Shown piece after piece: positions 1 to 20,770 of a stretch of DNA of 64,000 nt. The position numbers and the translations under genes are program-made. This DNA is from Ceratotherium simum simum (lineage: Eukaryota; Chordata; Mammalia; Perissodactyla; Rhinocerotidae), in assembly GCF_000283155.1 (NCBI RefSeq), contig NW_004454182.1, forward strand, positions 7,253,569 to 7,317,568, written 5' to 3'. The first letter of the stretch is position 1, and each line of letters starts with the position of its first letter. The notes beneath the pieces were generated by a model. It saw only the letters and a list, made by a program, of their open reading frames with translations. It ran no database searches and was not told where the DNA came from.

Positions 1-889
1 GAAGAAAAGGAAATTGTTTGCAAGTGTCACAAGGTATTTTTTTCATAGCTACTTCAGGAAGCATCATATGTGGAGTATTACCTATTTTGTATTATTTTGG
101 TTTCCTGTAAAATAAGCAGATTAGGTGCTTAGAGTCTATTACAAATTTTAATTAAATAGTGGTTGATTTTTTTATCATTTATATTTCTTATAAACGATAT
201 AATATGGCATTCATGGCTCCAACATTAGAAAATTGGCCTACGTGGCTTTTCATATAAAGAATCAACAGGTTTGAGATCTCATACAAAAAAGTCTTGAGCC
301 TCTAAACCTTCTTTGTAAAACCACACATTAGATAAAATCTGTAAGTTGGCTTATACGCAGAAGGTTTTGGAGGAAGAGAGATCTCCCTTCATGAAATATT
401 TTTTTCTGTTAAGAAAGCATCTTAAGAAAATCACTTTTGATAAGGGCACATGGAAGAGAGTGAGAATAGGAGAGCCATCACAGTCGTAGATCCAACAATT
501 CAAGAGGCAGCTGCTGGTAACTGATGTATTTCTTATTGGTCTCTTTTCTATTTATAGAGATGGGGGGCAAGTTTTTATATAGATTTAACCATATTGTGTG
601 TAATGCTTGTATCCTCTTTTATTAATGGAATATTATGATCTTTAGTATCTTCTTAGTCCTGGCAGCAGTGTTGTCTCAGCCTTTTCTTAGGAATTGGGTC
701 CTTAGCCCAGCAGAGGAGAAGGCCTGGCAATCTGGGGACTCGTAGTTTGGTTACTGCACAGAATCTGGGCCGTGGGCTGTCTTATAAGTCATTGAGGGGT
801 AAAACTATCCTAAGATAGTTAGGAGTATTCCTGAGTGGGAAGGAGGAGGGCATGTAATGTAATTTCACCTAGCCTGATGTAGTGAAAAG

Positions 890-1040
890 AACCCTAGATG
901 GTGAATTGGGAAATCAGGGTGCCAGTCTCAGCACTGCCTCCTAACTTGTGAACTCAGGCTACCCAGGGAACTTCTTTTGGCCTCAACTTCCTCACCTACA
1001 AATGAGAATGTTCAAGTTCTGTGCAGCTTTAGAGTCCTAA
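890..1040 (+). repeat. MIR SINE fragment
   Basis: The order 'gaaccctagatggtg', then tctcagcactgcc, then a cctcaacttcctcacctaca segment and 'atgagaatg' follows the MIR consensus in forward direction. It is heavily diverged, as expected for a pan-mammalian SINE. The boundaries are approximate. Confidence 0.65.
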
Positions 1041-1854
1041 GCCTTGGGTTTCATTTCTCCTTCTGATGATGAAGTTTAACGGTAGTCATGGAATATACAT
1101 TTTTGAAATAATTGTTTGCTACCTACTAACTATCTTGGAATCAAGCTAAAACAGTGAGCTGCTGCATCTTTAAGTGGTGTTCCCTTCTCCTTAAGACGTG
1201 ATATCATTGAGGTCCCTGCCACTTTTGTTAGACAAGGATATATTTATTCTTCTATCAGCTAGTCCATTCCCAAGACGTGCATTTACGGGACACTGATTCT
1301 GAGGGATAGAAATAGATGTTACACAAAAAAAGAATTAATTGGTCACATATGTTTGGAAAATGCTGGGTTAAAAGATATTAAATAGATATTTTTACTTCAG
1401 GACTTAGCACGGCGCTTAATTTGCTAAGGTCTATAGAGAATCTTCGCAAAAGGCTGTAGTGATTATCTTTCAAAATTATTTTACCAAGAAGCACTTTTCT
1501 CATGGATGTCTATATTATAGGTCCTGGAAGACATTTTTTGAAATTTAAATGTAAATGTTTTTTCCTTCAGTGATTAAGTCTCATTTTCACTTATATGTGA
1601 ATGTGCTCTGTAGGCCGTGCAGAAATTAAAGGCAGGTCACATCTGAAGGAATCACGGAGTTGCTTCTTCATTTCATAGATCTTTTCTGTGGGGAAATGTT
1701 GAGGCCCTAGGCTTTAGACCCATGGAACTATTGCACACTCTTTTCCAACTACCAAAATGAGTAAGAATATCATGTATCCTACTTATTAGACTTTTTTAAA
1801 AAGTTAATGATATTGAGGGAGGAAATAATTTGAAGCATATAATAATAATAAACA

Positions 1855-2080
1855 TTATTTAGGCATTTTACTAAGTGCTTTGTATGCATTATCTCATTTA
1901 ATTATCATAGCAATCCTTGTGAGGATTATGAAACTGAGACTTAAAGAGACAATATAACTTTCCCAAGGTCACATCGCTATGTCCAAGGTCTACACGGCTA
2001 GTAAGTATGTATCCTGCCAGGATTAAAATCCAGATCTGTCTGGCAGTACAGCCTGAGTTTTTAACCAACGTGACCTTTTT
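1855..2080 (-). repeat. MIR-type SINE, reverse orientation
   Basis: The segment reads as a reversed MIR: 'ttactaagtgctttgtatgc', 'atctcatttaattatcatag', 'gaaactgagac', and then the 'cccaaggtcaca' core. Divergence is high and the edges are approximate. The short minus-strand reading frame across it is a chance frame. Confidence 0.7.
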
Positions 2081-2160
2081 TAAAGGTTTCTCATCAATAG
2101 GGTAGATTGTTTGTTTCCAAAGGTATAATAATAACTCCATTGTTTTTGAACCCCATTGTT

Positions 2161-2340
2161 TTTAGAGAGGAGTTGTAGCATGTTGGTTAAGAGTACAGGC
2201 TCCAGGGTCAGATTCAGTTCTGTCTCTGCCTTTGTCACTTACTAGCTTTGTGACCACTTCATCTTAAAATGGCACTAATAATGGGATCTGTTTCCTTGAG
2301 TTCTTGTGAGCATCACATAATACATGTATAGTGATTATAA
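2161..2340 (+). repeat. MIR SINE fragment
   Basis: Forward MIR signatures are visible: 'tggttaagagtacaggctc', 'tcacttactagctttgtgac' and a trailing 'gagcatcacataatacatg'. A short ATT-rich tail follows. It lies in the same intron as three other MIR copies. Confidence 0.75.
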
Positions 2341-2424
2341 TACTGTGTGATATTACATTATTATTATCATTATCATTACTGTTATTTTAGTCATCTTGAG
2401 GTGAGATAAAGAACTTAGACAAAA

Positions 2425-2610
2425 AGAAGACCCAGGTTCTAGGCTTGGCACCACTAGCTTTGTGGCCTAAGGCCAATCACTTAGTCTTCCTTAACCTCTA
2501 GTTCCTCTTCTGTAAAATGGTGCCCATGCCTGCCTTGCCCGCTTTCGCTAGATCCTGAGATAAGTTATGTATAAGAAAGCACTTTGCAGTGTGAACTGTT
2601 ATAAAATTGT
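2425..2610 (+). repeat. MIR SINE fragment
   Basis: Forward MIR core signatures are 'cactagctttgtggcc', 'ctagttcctcttctgtaaaa' and 'gagataagttatgtata'. It ends about 200 bases before the first visible TRAPPC11 exon. Confidence 0.75.
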
Positions 2611-2821
2611 AAGATAATTTATTAGAAATAGTAGTCTGGTCTCCCTACATAGATTTTTACAAATATTATTCAGAAGAAAGACCCCAGCTTCTTAATGTAT
2701 AAATTGGGATTATTTATTGGTCAGTAATAGATTGTGGTTTGTATGCCTTCTATTTTTAAAACTTTATCTACTGTTAAGATTTAGAAAAGCCGTTGAATGT
2801 GCCCTTTAAATTCTCTTGCAG

Positions 2822-2887
2822 GATGAAACTGTAACAATAGAAACCGTCTTTCCATTTGACGTTGCAGTTAAATTTGTTTCGACAAAG
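2822..2887 (+). CDS. TRAPPC11: TRAPPC11 coding exon A (first visible)
   Basis: This exon is 66 nt (22 codons), phase 0 at both ends. The acceptor is ttctcttgcag and the donor gtacgt. It encodes [16 protein letters not shown] and on to KFVSTK, which I recognise as TRAPPC11. The text begins with a clean codon, so the previous exon must also end in phase 0. Confidence 0.95.
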
Positions 2888-2993
2888 GTACGTTCCTGTG
2901 AAGCATGTCAGAAATCACTTAGGTTATAGAAATGAACAGAAAAGATAAAATGGATTAATGTAGTTGCTGACGACCTTTTGTCTTCATGTGTGA

Positions 2994-3176
<183 letters not shown>

Positions 3177-3193
3177 TAATTAGTCAGAGATAG

Positions 3194-3196
<3 letters not shown>

Positions 3197-3236
<40 letters not shown>
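3197..3236. repeat. (TG)20 microsatellite
   Basis: Twenty uninterrupted TG units are seen directly. They sit 43 bases downstream of the exon B splice donor. An uninterrupted run of this length is normally length-polymorphic in mammals. Confidence 0.98.
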
Positions 3237-3237
<1 letters not shown>

Positions 3238-4599
3238 CTAGCAGTAAGAGCTTTTTGCTAAGGGAGGGAGCTTGAGACTTACACTCACAAAAGCAGATAC
3301 ATTTAGAATTAAGGTAGAATGAGCATCATTTACATTTTGCTTGAGTGGGCCTTATTTCAAAAGATCTGATTTTTGCTACTTATAAGGAAGTTACTCTTTG
3401 AAAAATGTACTTGAAGATAAAATAATATTTTTTATATTTGGATTTTTATAGACTGTTTTTTCTTATTAATTAAGGTTTACCATTGTTTATAATTTGAAAT
3501 GGGAGAAGATGTTTATTAAAGAAACTTTGGAAAAAATAGAAAAGTAGACAATAAGTTTTCTAAATCTATAAACTGTTTCTATACACTGAAACAGTTTATA
3601 GAAGAGATTCAGACCCAGGATATTACCTTTCTGGTTTAGTGTGCTTTGGGCTTGTATGCTTCTTGGGCTGTTAGAGGGAATAAAAATTAGTTTGATTGTT
3701 AACCCAAGCAAAACTGTGCTCAACTACATTATAAGGGTAAATACTATGAGAAAAAAAAAATAACGATGTATTCTTAAAACCAAATATAAATAAGTCGTAT
3801 TATTTGCTCTCTTCGTGTATCTGTCTACTACCTGACTTCAGTGTTACAAGTTGTAGTTGGTTTGCAATACCAATTAAAATTAGATTAGTAGTTGTCAGAA
3901 TTCCAGCGTATTTTTGCATCTGGCTTGTAAATAAGTTTCAATATCTATCAATAAATAATCAACAAATATTTATTGAGTGCTTCCCTGTAAGCACCATGCA
4001 GGGCTCTCTAGAAGACACCAAGAAGAACAGGCCGTCTCCAGACTCACTTCTGTGCATTTTACAAAACACATCATAAAGGAGGTACCATTTTCCCTTGGAA
4101 TGATAGGGGTTTTGCACAAGATCTCGGCATCAAATCTGTATGTAAGATTAATAGGTAAAAATCAAGCATGTCCCTAAACCTCTCTATTTAAGTGCTGAAA
4201 ATATGTCCCACATTCTATAAAGTAATAATAATAAAAAACATGTTTGTTTTCAGAGTGCCTTCATAAGTTTTTATTTCTCTCTGGAAACTTGCTCTTCTCT
4301 TGTGGTTTGGGAATCGTCGTCTCTGGTTCTGCTTTGTTCCTCTGTCCTCTCCTTCCTTTCTCCTCACTGTGCTGACGTGGAATAATCGTGAGTTTTCCAG
4401 TCAGACTGAACTAGATTCAATTCTCACTCCTACCGCTTGCTCTTTCGTTATGTTGGACGGTTCATTTTGCTTTATCACCTCTCAGAGATAAAGAAGATAA
4501 TGTACATGGAATAATGTATATGAGATAATTTATATGAAATACCTTAGCCCAGTGCTTATCTCCTAACAGCTCAGAACAAGCCGGTACTTGTCCATTCTT

Positions 4600-5485
4600 C
4601 ACTGATTCCTTTTCTTACCCCTTAAATGTTGGTCGTTTCCAAGATCCTGACTTTGGTCTCCTTTTTCTTCTTCTACGAGTCTTCCACTGCCATGCAACCT
4701 TGGGCTGCCTGCATTCCCTAGTCCAGTTAGAGGAGCCACTGTACGCTTAATCCAAGCTAGAAACCACGGGGAAAATCTAGACTCCCTCTGCACACCCACA
4801 TCACCCGGCACCAAGTTCTCCCTCCTACACGTCTCTTGAATCCAGCTTCTCGTCTCCATGCTCACTGCCATCCTCACCATTTCTCACCTGGCCTTTAGAA
4901 ACAGCTGCGTAACTGGTTTCCTCCGTGCCGTTCTCCCCGCTAGTCTGCCTTTCACACTGCTGCCAGAGTTTGAGTCCTCAAAAAACTATTCTGAACTTGT
5001 CAGTCCTACTTAAAAAACCTTCAGGGCGTTCTAGACCTTTCCCTGTCAGGCTCGGCTTACCTTTCCAGCTTCTTCTACACCAGTCTCTCTGCTTCCCTTT
5101 GCTGTGTCCCAGGCTTCAACCAAGCCGGACTTTCCACATTCAGCAAACATTGCCCCCATCTGTTTTGAACATATTATTACTTTTGTCCCAAACCCTCTCC
5201 CTCTTCTTTTCAACCTGTTAAACTCTCATTTGCTCTTTAGCGCTCAGGTAAGCTTCGACTTTCTGATCCTCCCAGTAGGGCTAAGAACTCTTCCTTATTT
5301 ACTGCCATGGTACCTTGTACATCCTTCTATTATAACACTTATCCCGTTATATTGTAGTTACTTATTTATAGATATGGTTCCTCTGCTGAACTGTGTGCTG
5401 CTTTAGAGCCGGAGCTGTGACCTCCTCATCTTTGTATTGCCAGCCCCCTAGTGGTTGGTTAATAAATATTTGTTAAATTAATGAA
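4600..5485 (+). repeat. L2 LINE fragment
   Basis: The forward L2 3-prime landmarks are the segment on 'ttcagggcgttctagac', the Pro/Leu-rich middle, then 'ctgctgaactgtgtgctgc', 'ttgtattgccagcccccta' and a terminal 'aataaatatttgttaaat'. These match the end of L2. The 5-prime limit is uncertain. Open frames crossing it are not genes. Confidence 0.75.
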
Positions 5486-5508
5486 TAGTCTCTAGTTTGA
5501 ATCTGCCG

Positions 5509-5997
5509 TTACCAGTTTCTTATTGCTGCTCTAACAAATTACCACAAAGTTAGTGGCTTAAAACAACACAGATTTATTATCTTAAAGTTCTGGAAGTCAA
5601 AAGTCCTAAAATCAAAGTGTTGGCAAGGCTACATTCCAGAACTTCTAGGCTCTAAGGGAAATTCTTTTCTTGCCTTTCCTGGCTTCTGGAGGCGACTTGG
5701 ATTCCTTGGCTTGTGGCTCCTTCCTCCATCTTCAAAACCAGCAGTGTAGCATCTTCAAATCTCTCTTTCTCTGACCTCTGCTTCCATTGTTACATCTCCT
5801 TCTCAGACTCCCTCCTGCCTCCCTCTTTCCCTTTTAATCCTTGTGATTACATTGGGCCCAACTGGATAATTCAGTATAATCTATTTGAAGATCCTTCTCT
5901 TAATCACATCTGTAAAGTCCTTTTTGCCATGTAAGGTAACATACACATGTTCTGAAAATTAGGATGTGGATATCTTGGGGGGGCAGGTGTTGCAACA
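5509..5997 (-). mobile_element. MLT1-type MaLR LTR, reversed, in a TRAPPC11 intron
   Basis: Read on the plus strand it starts 'cttattgctgctctaaca', 'agtggcttaaaacaacacag', 'atttattatc' and 'gttctggaagtc', which is the reverse of an MLT1-like LTR. Later come 'cttggcttgtggctcc' and a 'gggcccaactgga' block in the expected order. I could not find a clean 5-bp duplication, so the ends are approximate. It is antisense to TRAPPC11. Confidence 0.8.
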
Positions 5998-7156
5998 TTA
6001 CTTTGTCTGCAACCTCCAAGAACACCAGCACTGATGCACTATAAAATTTGTGTTTGACCCATTAAAAATAACAACTTGCCTAGCTCATAAATTTGACTCT
6101 AATGTTAATTCTTAATAAACATTGTGATCATTTTGGTTAACTTCTTAGAATTAGGGAGGACTTTGGGGGAGTTTAATATGAATGTCCCAGGTATTAAAAA
6201 AAAAAGTTATCTTAAGAGGTTTGAATTGATGTATTTTTTTTACTTCCTGGGCTGCAATATCATTTCCTAGTCCTTAAAAATTGCTTAAAAGTAGTTAATT
6301 AAAGTAAAGATTGACCCGGCTTTTTTCCTTTTCACTTCTGGTATCTACTCACAAGCATAATCATTAATTTATCACACAACCTTCTTCACTGGAAGACCAT
6401 AAAAACAATTATGTATTGTTGAGGAACTTTTTTATTGTTATTTGAAACTTTCATTCATAGATCTGCTAAAATTGGCATTAGATAGGCACCGTTGCTGCTT
6501 GCATTTGAAGGAGTGACATTGTAGGTCCTTAGTGCTGACAGGTAGGGAGGTCTTGGTTTAGATGAGCATTTATCTTGTGATCAGGAGTTTGCTATAAAAT
6601 TGGCAAGAGGAAAGCATCCTTGTACAAGAGGTAAGTAGCCACATTAGACAATAATGAGGCAATAGGTGGTGTATTCCGTTTGAGTGGTATCAATAATATG
6701 TACTTATTGAGAGAAAGCCAGAGTTTTCTGGAATGACATTTTGAGTGCCTTAACGGGTAACTAAAATTTTCTCTTTTCTTTTTCCCTACCATGAAATGTT
6801 TCCTTTGGAGACATGAAATAATTTGGAGAAAGAAAAATCATCACCAAAGGGTATTATTCTAACTCCAGACTTCTCCCTTTTATAGTTCCTGTAGGAACCT
6901 GTCACAGACATATTGATGCCTTACCTGTTTTTATTATAATGGATTATTGATAGATTAGAAAAAACACTGGATAGGGACTTGAAAAAGTGTGACCTTGAAA
7001 AAGTCATTTAACATCTCTGAGTCTTACTTTCCTAGTCTCTCTACATAATGTATAATTGGTAAGGTATTCTTTTTTTATGTTACTTGGAAGTAAAACTCTC
7101 CTTTCATAGATGAGATACTTGCATAAGGATTATAAAGGCTCTTTCTTGTCTTGTAG

Positions 7157-7268
7157 TTGTCTTACAGACTGGAGAGAGCGCCAGTGAATGCTTTTGTCTT
7201 CGGTGCCCCTCTGTTGGAAATATTGAAGGTGGCGTAGCAACTGGGCATTATGTTGTCTCCTGGAAGAG
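7157..7268 (+). CDS. TRAPPC11: TRAPPC11 coding exon C
   Basis: This exon is 112 nt, completes the split valine codon from exon B and leaves with two bases of an arginine codon. The acceptor is tcttgtag and the donor gtaaaa. It encodes the stretch containing [21 protein letters not shown] and VSWK, which I recognise as TRAPPC11. Confidence 0.97.
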
Positions 7269-10374
<3,106 letters not shown>

Positions 10375-10404
10375 TAGAAGAATCCAGTAAGAATATTTAT
10401 TTTG

Positions 10405-11110
10405 GCTTCTAAGATTTTTTAAAATTTTTTATTATGAAAAATGCCCAACATTTACGAAAGTAGATTATGATCTTTCTTGTGTCATCTCTACCTCTACACA
10501 CTCCTCCTTCCCCCGTTATTTTGACACAAATCCCAGATATTATTTCATCTGTAAATATTCGAGTATACATCTTTAATATTAGTGGTTATTTTTCTAAACA
10601 TAATCACAACACCGTTATTATGACTTAAAAAATTATCAATAATTTCAGTATTATAAAATTCCAGTGTTGAAATTTCCCTAGTTGACTCGGAATGTTCTTC
10701 AGTTTGTTTTAAGGTCTCTGCATTGCAATTGATGGGTGTCTCATCCTTTTGGACTCTGTAGGCAGGCAGACTCCCTCTCCCCCACTCCACTGCCACCTCC
10801 TCCCTCACCTCCTCCATCACCTCCACCTTCCCACTTTCTTCCTTGCTGTTTATTTGTTAAAGAAACTGAGTCGTTAGTTCTTAGAGCTTCCTACCATCTG
10901 GATTTTGCTGATTGTGTTGTATCATTTTTAAGTGTTTATCTTTCCCTATAAATTGGTAGTTAGATCTGTAGACTTGATTAGATTCAGGTTCAAGTTTGGG
11001 GCAAGAATACTTCATAGTTGATGGTATGTGTTCCCATCAAGAGGCACATAATGTCTATCATTGTATCTTGAACCATCATTGATATTTAGGGAAATCTTTT
11101 GTATATTTTA
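10405..11110 (-). repeat. Old L1M-like LINE 3-prime segment, reversed
   Basis: The plus strand reads 'ttttattatgaaaaatgccc', 'tgacacaaatcccagatatt', 'tcatctgtaaatattcgag', 'gttaaagaaactgagtcgtt' and 'gcaagaatacttcatag' in the order seen in a common old LINE 3-prime region. A related copy lies at 22035-22770. The subfamily is not assigned with confidence. A CCT/CCA-rich tract at about 10770-10835 lies inside. Confidence 0.6.
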
Positions 11111-11350
11111 AAAATTATTCCTAAACTATAATTCAGCTCCTGATAGCCAAGACCTTTTCCAAGTCAATCCATTTTAGAAGGGGGCTTTGATTCTTCTTAG
11201 CCTGTTTTATCGTAGTCCGATGGCTATTGTCCAATCAGCAAGGTTTCTTATTTAGTAAGAGTGCAGTAATATTATTAATTTAAATATTCCCATGTCTATT
11301 GAATGAGATTCATTTACAAAAAGAGCCCATGAATGATAATCTATGTTTGG

Positions 11351-16637
<5,287 letters not shown>

Positions 16638-16682
16638 CCGCAGGGCCGACTCATGGATGATACCTCCATTGCCGCTGCGTGA
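16638..16682 (+). CDS. TRAPPC11: TRAPPC11 terminal coding exon G with stop
   Basis: Fourteen codons, PQGRLMDDTSIAAA, are followed by TGA at 16680-16682. The C-terminus matches TRAPPC11. The exon continues into the 3-prime UTR. Confidence 0.97.
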   Translation, partial: PQGRLMDDTSIAAA

Positions 16683-17484
16683 CGTTCAAGACTGGCCCCT
16701 GGCGGTTCTTACAGAGAAGTGGATAGAGCTGTATGCGTTCTCATTGTGAACTATAGCTTTGATCATGGTAAAAGTTAATCTTTTCTATTTTTTAATGGAT
16801 GTTATACCAACTATTCAGAGGAACTCATGCTTAAAATATTAGGAAAAATCTATCCTCTCTTATAGTTTCACTAATAAATATTTGAAATCTGTCAGTGTGA
16901 CATGAAAGGATGTCAGATCATTGTTATTGTTGATCATTTTATGAATAGTAAACTCTTTTAAAAGTAAGTGATTTACATGTGCAATATCAGAGGGAAATTA
17001 AGCATCTCAAATATGACTGTACAAGGAAGGGAAAATCTACCAATATCTGCCCCAGGAAAGTTCTGGATCTCCATGAGTCTCCTTCATAGTTGACGGAACT
17101 GGAGATAAATCCATCCTCATAAAGTCAATGTGTGCTCAGAATACATCACGATGACTTATAAGCAATTGTATGAGTGATACAGAAAACTTCCAGAAAGTTC
17201 TAATCAAAGCAATTTAAGTTGTCAAAAATATCTTTGCGTACCATCAAAATATGTCACAGAGGTTCAGCTCACAGCCAAAATGTGGATCATTTATGAAGCA
17301 GGTTTGTATTTATAAGTGTGTCGTTAAGATCTTCAACCATAAGGTTATGAACTGCAAGGATCTGACTATAAGCATAATTTCGTAAACTAAAAGTTTTTGA
17401 AAAAGATGCAAGGTCTAAATAAGAACTTTTAGTTATGTTGTGCAGTTTTGAAAGAACTATGTAAAACTCTTGAAAATTCTAGTA

Positions 17485-17490
17485 AATAAA
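17485..17490 (+). promoter_or_regulatory. TRAPPC11: Candidate polyadenylation signal AATAAA
   Basis: This is a perfect hexamer about 800 bases after the stop, with 'gtgagaattttctttgtt' downstream as a plausible GU/U-rich element. It competes with the signal at 17605. Confidence 0.5.
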
Positions 17491-17604
17491 AATCATATTG
17501 TGAGAATTTTCTTTGTTAAAATATCTAAATTTAAAACTACTTGATTTCCTGGATCATTTTGTTATTTAAAGGTGTAGGAGTTGTAAAAAGGAAATAGTGA
17601 TGTA

Positions 17605-17610
17605 AATAAA
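17605..17610 (+). promoter_or_regulatory. TRAPPC11: Candidate polyadenylation signal AATAAA (favoured)
   Basis: This perfect hexamer is followed directly by 'tgtgttctctttc'. I favour it because the downstream GU/U-rich element is the best of the three candidates. Confidence 0.55.
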
Positions 17611-17859
17611 TGTGTTCTCTTTCAAATATACTTGTATATATCTTTTATTTATTTTGAGCTTGTTTGATTTTAGCTTCATGAAACAGCTTTTACTAAGAAC
17701 ACTGTTGCACGAGGTGTAGTGGAGAGCATAGGATTGGAAATTGGGAGATCTATGTTCTAGAACTGGCTCTCCTAACCTTCGGAGAGACTCGGACGACGGA
17801 ATGGGCTGTCTTGGGGGTCATGAGTTCCCTGTTATCATGACTTTTCATGTCAAGGCCAC

Positions 17860-18115
17860 AGGAGCTTATCTCTGGAGTCAGATTGTCTAGGATCAAATCC
17901 CAGCTCTGCTGCTGGCCGGCTGCGTGGCTTTGTTCAGGTTACTTATGCTCTGTGTATCTCGGTGTTCTTAACCTATAAGATGTAGATGATGTTAATACCT
18001 ATCTCACAGGCTTGTTATGAGGATGGTAAAAATTAATACATGAGAGAGCTTGGAACAGTGCCTGACCCGCAGTAGTGCTCAACCAGTGACATCTGTGTTA
18101 TTACCTTTGATGGGA
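17860..18115 (+). repeat. MIR SINE
   Basis: A near full-length forward MIR is present: 'tggagtcagattgtctagg', 'aaatcccagctctgctgct', 'ttcaggttacttatgctctg', 'tacctatctcacaggcttgt', 'gaggat' and 'gcctgacccgcagtagtgct'. A weaker MIR-like stretch (17715-17790) precedes it. Confidence 0.85.
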
Positions 18116-20006
18116 AGGCTGAAGAGGACGTGCGTGCGTCTACTGGGGGGTCTGTGTTGTCAGGATTAGTTGATACATTTTACATATGCAGTACATACAT
18201 GAGCATATGTATGTGTACATACGTGTGTGTATACATGTAAATATATAAAACTGTAAACACAGGTTTCATGAAATACTGCCTACCATCTGTGTACTCTCAT
18301 ATTTTATATCCTACTGTTTTCTTAAAAATTATCCCTGGTGTAACCTGCTAAATTGATTGCATGACTCACTAGTGGGATGTAACCTGCTATTTGATAAATT
18401 CAAAGGTCTGATGCTTGTGTAATAAAGATCTCACATGCTAACATTGCCATTGTCAAACACGAAGTCCGTGTTAGAACAAATGGGTCTCTGACATACACTT
18501 CAAAATTATTAACATTGATGTCAGTGTGACTTGTATGACATCAAAGTAACACCAGTGGGTAATCAGAGTGTCAAGTGTCACCAAGAGGATGAGGGTGATA
18601 ATGTCTTTGGGAGAAAAAAAATTCTTAATTTGCTTAATTTTCTATTTTTATGATCCTAAAAGTTCAACTTAAAATTTCAACTCAGTTTTCCTGATCAAGT
18701 CTTAGGTTCCTTTCCTTGAATTCTTCTTTAGGAGGTTGTAGGGAGCATGACTCTACACTGAATTTTTTTTAATGTCTTTCACGTTACTTGAAGGAAAGAC
18801 TCTTCACTTTTGTTTTAATTCAGTCATTTCTTTCATGGCCCATGTTTATCTCCACCCAGAATATAAAAAGTCTTCCAGTTGGTACTGTCCCTAATAATAG
18901 CTGTTAAGAATTCTGAGTTGTAATTTCCACGTTGGCATTGCAATGAGAGAGGGAGTGCTTTTAAGGAAAAAACACAGCAAGTGGAAAAGTTGAGCTCACC
19001 CTTTTAATGGGGAGGGTCCACATAGTCCCAGCAAATACTTCTGAAGCCCCCCTCTTGACATAAAACCCCAGAAAGGAACCTAAAGTGTCCCGACTCCTAA
19101 TGTAAAAAATACTTAGCGATGGGTTATACTATTTAACAGTAGAGTGAATAAATAGTAGTGACTAAAATTTTCAAGAAGCAGTTATGTGGAATGTCAGTGA
19201 TCAGAGATTGTTAAATGAATCCATGATACCAAAGAGAAATGTGCACTTTATCTTGTCCCTTCCCATTTTTCCATGCCATACATCCTCTCCAACTAACACG
19301 TTATAAATGAATGCTAAGTAAAAAAATCATTGATCCTATGCATTGATATATAAGAAAACAAATTTCACATTTTATCTTGTTGTCCCAATATTCTTAAATA
19401 TCTTTTATGCTTACAGATTTGTTCTGAAATATTTCTAGCAAGTGGTACTCATGCCATCTTTTGGTTAACTCTGTAACCATCTTTTATTTTAGCAGACAGT
19501 GCCATTCTCAGACACATCTACTGAAGAGCTGCATAAAATTCACTAAATGAGTGTAAAATCCATGTTTTCTTAAGAGAGAAAAGAAATTTATGGTTTAATT
19601 ATTTTCAGGCTCTCCTCAAAGATCAAATTTATGAGAATCTTTCCCTTCCACTCAATTTACTTAAGCCTGAGGACAAAAGAGAAAGTGATCACAGGCCCCA
19701 TTGTTTCTGCTTTCTGAAGCATGTTTTGCCAGAGGGAGGTAGGACCAGAGTCAGCACTGCCAAGCCCTCCTGCATTTCAGGATACATACCCCATGCAAAT
19801 TATAGCCCGAGAGATTTTTAAGTTCTCTTTTCTCCCCAGTCATTGAAAGAATGCAAAACTCATAGCACCCTTGAAGTTGATTTTTCATTTATGGAATACA
19901 CCCTTGTCCAGGAGCTACCAGCATGCGTGGCAAATGGGAACTTGCAGATATTATCTTTATTAGAATGGTCAAGATTTCTAATGATGTGCGTTTCCCAAAT
20001 GATAAT
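18116..20006. other. Intergenic, unassigned; low-complexity tract at 18180-18250
   Basis: Apart from an alternating ATGT/TACA-rich tract at 18180-18250 I see nothing that can be named. No coding frame resembles a known protein. Confidence 0.6.
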
Positions 20007-20770
20007 TGCCGACATTTACTGAGTGCTACAGTGTGCCGGACGGTTATGTGCTTACCTCGTTTAATACCCCTAAAAGCCCAGTGTGGTGTGGGTACTGTTA
20101 CTATCTCCATGTTAAAGATGTGGAAGCCAAGGCACAGAGAGCCAGTGTTCTGGTTATCACTGCAGAATAAGCCATCCCAACACCTAATGCTTAAAATGAC
20201 AGTCACCATCTCACATGGGTTTAGGGAATCAGGAATTCAGGAAGGGCGTGGCCTTGCAGTTCTGGCTTGGGGTCACTCATGTGATTGTAGGCGGACAGTA
20301 GCTGGGTCCGAATAAGGGGGGTTGTGAGGACGAGGGAGCTGAAGCAGGCTGGGACTGGCCGGGCGTCTCTCTCCATTTAGTCTGAGGACCTTGCCACGTG
20401 GTTGTTGGGCTTCCTCCCAGCGTGGCGGGCTCAGGGTAGTTGGCCTGCTTACATGGCAGCACAGAGCTCCAGGGTGAGTGTTCTAGCCAGCAAGGTGGAA
20501 GCTGCGTTGCCTCTGTGACTTGCCTTGGATGTCACGTAACATCACTTCAGCTATGGTCATGGCCCACCCAGAGTCAAGGGGAGGGAACATAAACTCCACC
20601 TCTTGATGGGGAAATGGCCACATCCTAGAACATATGGGACAGGAGGTATTATGGCAGCCATCTTTGGGAAATGCAATCTGCCATACCCAGGGACACAGCA
20701 AGTGGTGGAGGAGCTGGGACTCAAATCAAAGTGCTCTCCTGCACAGCCACCATTCTGATGCTCAGTGCTT
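20007..20770 (-). repeat. Reversed MIR split by a ~550-bp older insertion
   Basis: The left MIR part ('catttactgagtgctacag' to 'aggcacagagag') ends near 20141. The MIR resumes at about 20690 with 'acacagcaagtggtggagg' and 'gctgggactcaaatc'. The text between is a mammal-wide repeat of which I cannot name the family: 'ctggttatcactgcagaata', 'cacgtggttgttgg', 'gtcaaggggagggaacat' and 'ggcagccatctttggg'. Open frames on both strands over this stretch are repeat-derived. Confidence 0.65.

Larger units (their letters stand above)
1..2821 (+). other. TRAPPC11 intron (partial) with old MIR copies
   Basis: This is the intron before the first visible exon; its donor is left of the window and its acceptor AG ends at 2821. 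No upstream exon could be recognised in it. Several MIR-like copies are present and are listed separately. The remainder is AT-rich and unassigned. Confidence 0.8.
16683..17630 (+). other. TRAPPC11: TRAPPC11 3-prime UTR (end estimated)
   Basis: The AT-rich sequence after the stop holds three AATAAA hexamers, at 16873-16878, 17485-17490 and 17605-17610. The last is followed by the GT/T-rich 'tgtgttctctttc', a typical downstream element. The UTR is therefore most likely 0.8-0.95 kb. The actual cleavage site cannot be set without transcripts. Confidence 0.7.

Noticed and set aside
19889..20315. Opposing frames of 106 and 130 codons
   Set aside because: They cover a MIR and an inserted repeat on both strands, so both are repeat-derived.
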